Source: Opitutia bacterium UBA7876
GTDB lineage: Bacteria; Verrucomicrobiota; Verrucomicrobiia; Opitutales; Seribacteraceae
DNA length: 5,665 nucleotides
Direction: 5' to 3'
NCBI GenBank assembly: GCA_002500665.1
Contig: DLRY01000055.1
Location: 1-5,665 of the forward strand
In this document: positions 5,577 through 5,665 of the stretch, piece by piece
Numbering within the stretch: the stretch's first letter is position 1
Layout: the number at the start of each line of letters is the position of its first letter
Position numbers and translations under genes: made by a program
The notes under the pieces: generated by a model
The model's database searches: none
What the model saw: the letters and a program-made list of their open reading frames with translations, nothing else
Told to the model about the DNA's origin: nothing

Positions 5577-5665
5577 CTGCTTCCTGCCTTACGGTAAACG
5601 ACCTTGGTTTCCCTGACCCCGGAAGGCACCTTCTTTTTTGCGTTATGATAGGCTTCGGCTTCCGT
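5543..5665 (-). CDS. Possible 3' end of a convergent gene, product unknown (5' part outside window)
   Basis: Read on the minus strand, one frame is open from the window edge for 40 codons to a TGA (complement of 5543-5545). The C-terminal residues read KVVYRKAGSRFLCLITYEKR. The piece is basic and ends in a beta-strand-like hydrophobic patch, as many small cytoplasmic proteins do. Codon use is less G/C-ending than in the neighbours, so coding support is modest. The plus strand is also open here in the frame following the TraB-like stop, but has no start codon before 5645. In favour of a real gene: the stop falls 24 nt beyond the stop of the plus-strand gene, a typical convergent arrangement, and inverted repeats lie over the junction. 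No family can be named from 40 residues. Confidence 0.42.
   Translation of the reverse strand, partial: TEAEAYHNAKKKVPSGVRETKVVYRKAGSRFLCLITYEKR

Overview
This 5.7 kb window is GC-rich chromosomal DNA from a bacterium. It carries four substantial plus-strand genes, one very short plus-strand gene, and the apparent 3' end of a convergent minus-strand gene at the right edge. The coding style suggests the Planctomycetota/Verrucomicrobiota side of the tree, most likely Verrucomicrobiota: G/C-ending codons dominate, there are almost no purine-rich Shine-Dalgarno sequences before the starts, and an exported formylglycine-generating-enzyme lipoprotein is present. This placement is inferred from style and gene content only. 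I saw no rRNA, tRNA, CRISPR array, insertion sequence or phage gene.

Layout. Positions 1-1230 hold the C-terminal 409 residues of a SNF2-family helicase/ATPase; its 5' end lies outside the window. After a short gap comes ilvB (start placed at 1297, stop at 3078), the catalytic subunit of acetolactate synthase. It is not followed by the usual ilvN/ilvH regulatory-subunit gene. A 75-bp gap with no recognisable signal apart from a 10-bp palindrome leads to a lipoprotein-type formylglycine-generating enzyme (3154-4260) with both active-site cysteines. Next are a 52-codon membrane micropeptide (4328-4486) and a secreted TraB/PrgY/GumN (TIKI-clan) protein (4532-5518). The last 147 bp are AT-richer. 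They contain nested inverted repeats and a minus-strand frame open from the right edge to a stop at 5543-5545.

How the genes relate. They do not form an obvious pathway: DNA/chromatin remodelling, branched-chain amino-acid synthesis, sulfatase maturation and a TIKI-clan protein appear side by side. The last three plus-strand products all carry export or membrane signals, so the right half of the window is envelope-directed. The micropeptide and the TraB-like gene each have a TTGAC element beginning exactly 35 nt before their ATG, which would suit separate, leaderless transcription rather than one operon.

No clearly new multi-gene system is visible. The best leads are the micropeptide, the repeated TTGAC-to-ATG spacing, the exported FGE with an enlarged loop before its active site, the unusual residues in IlvB at known inhibitor-contact positions, and the structured convergent junction at the right end.
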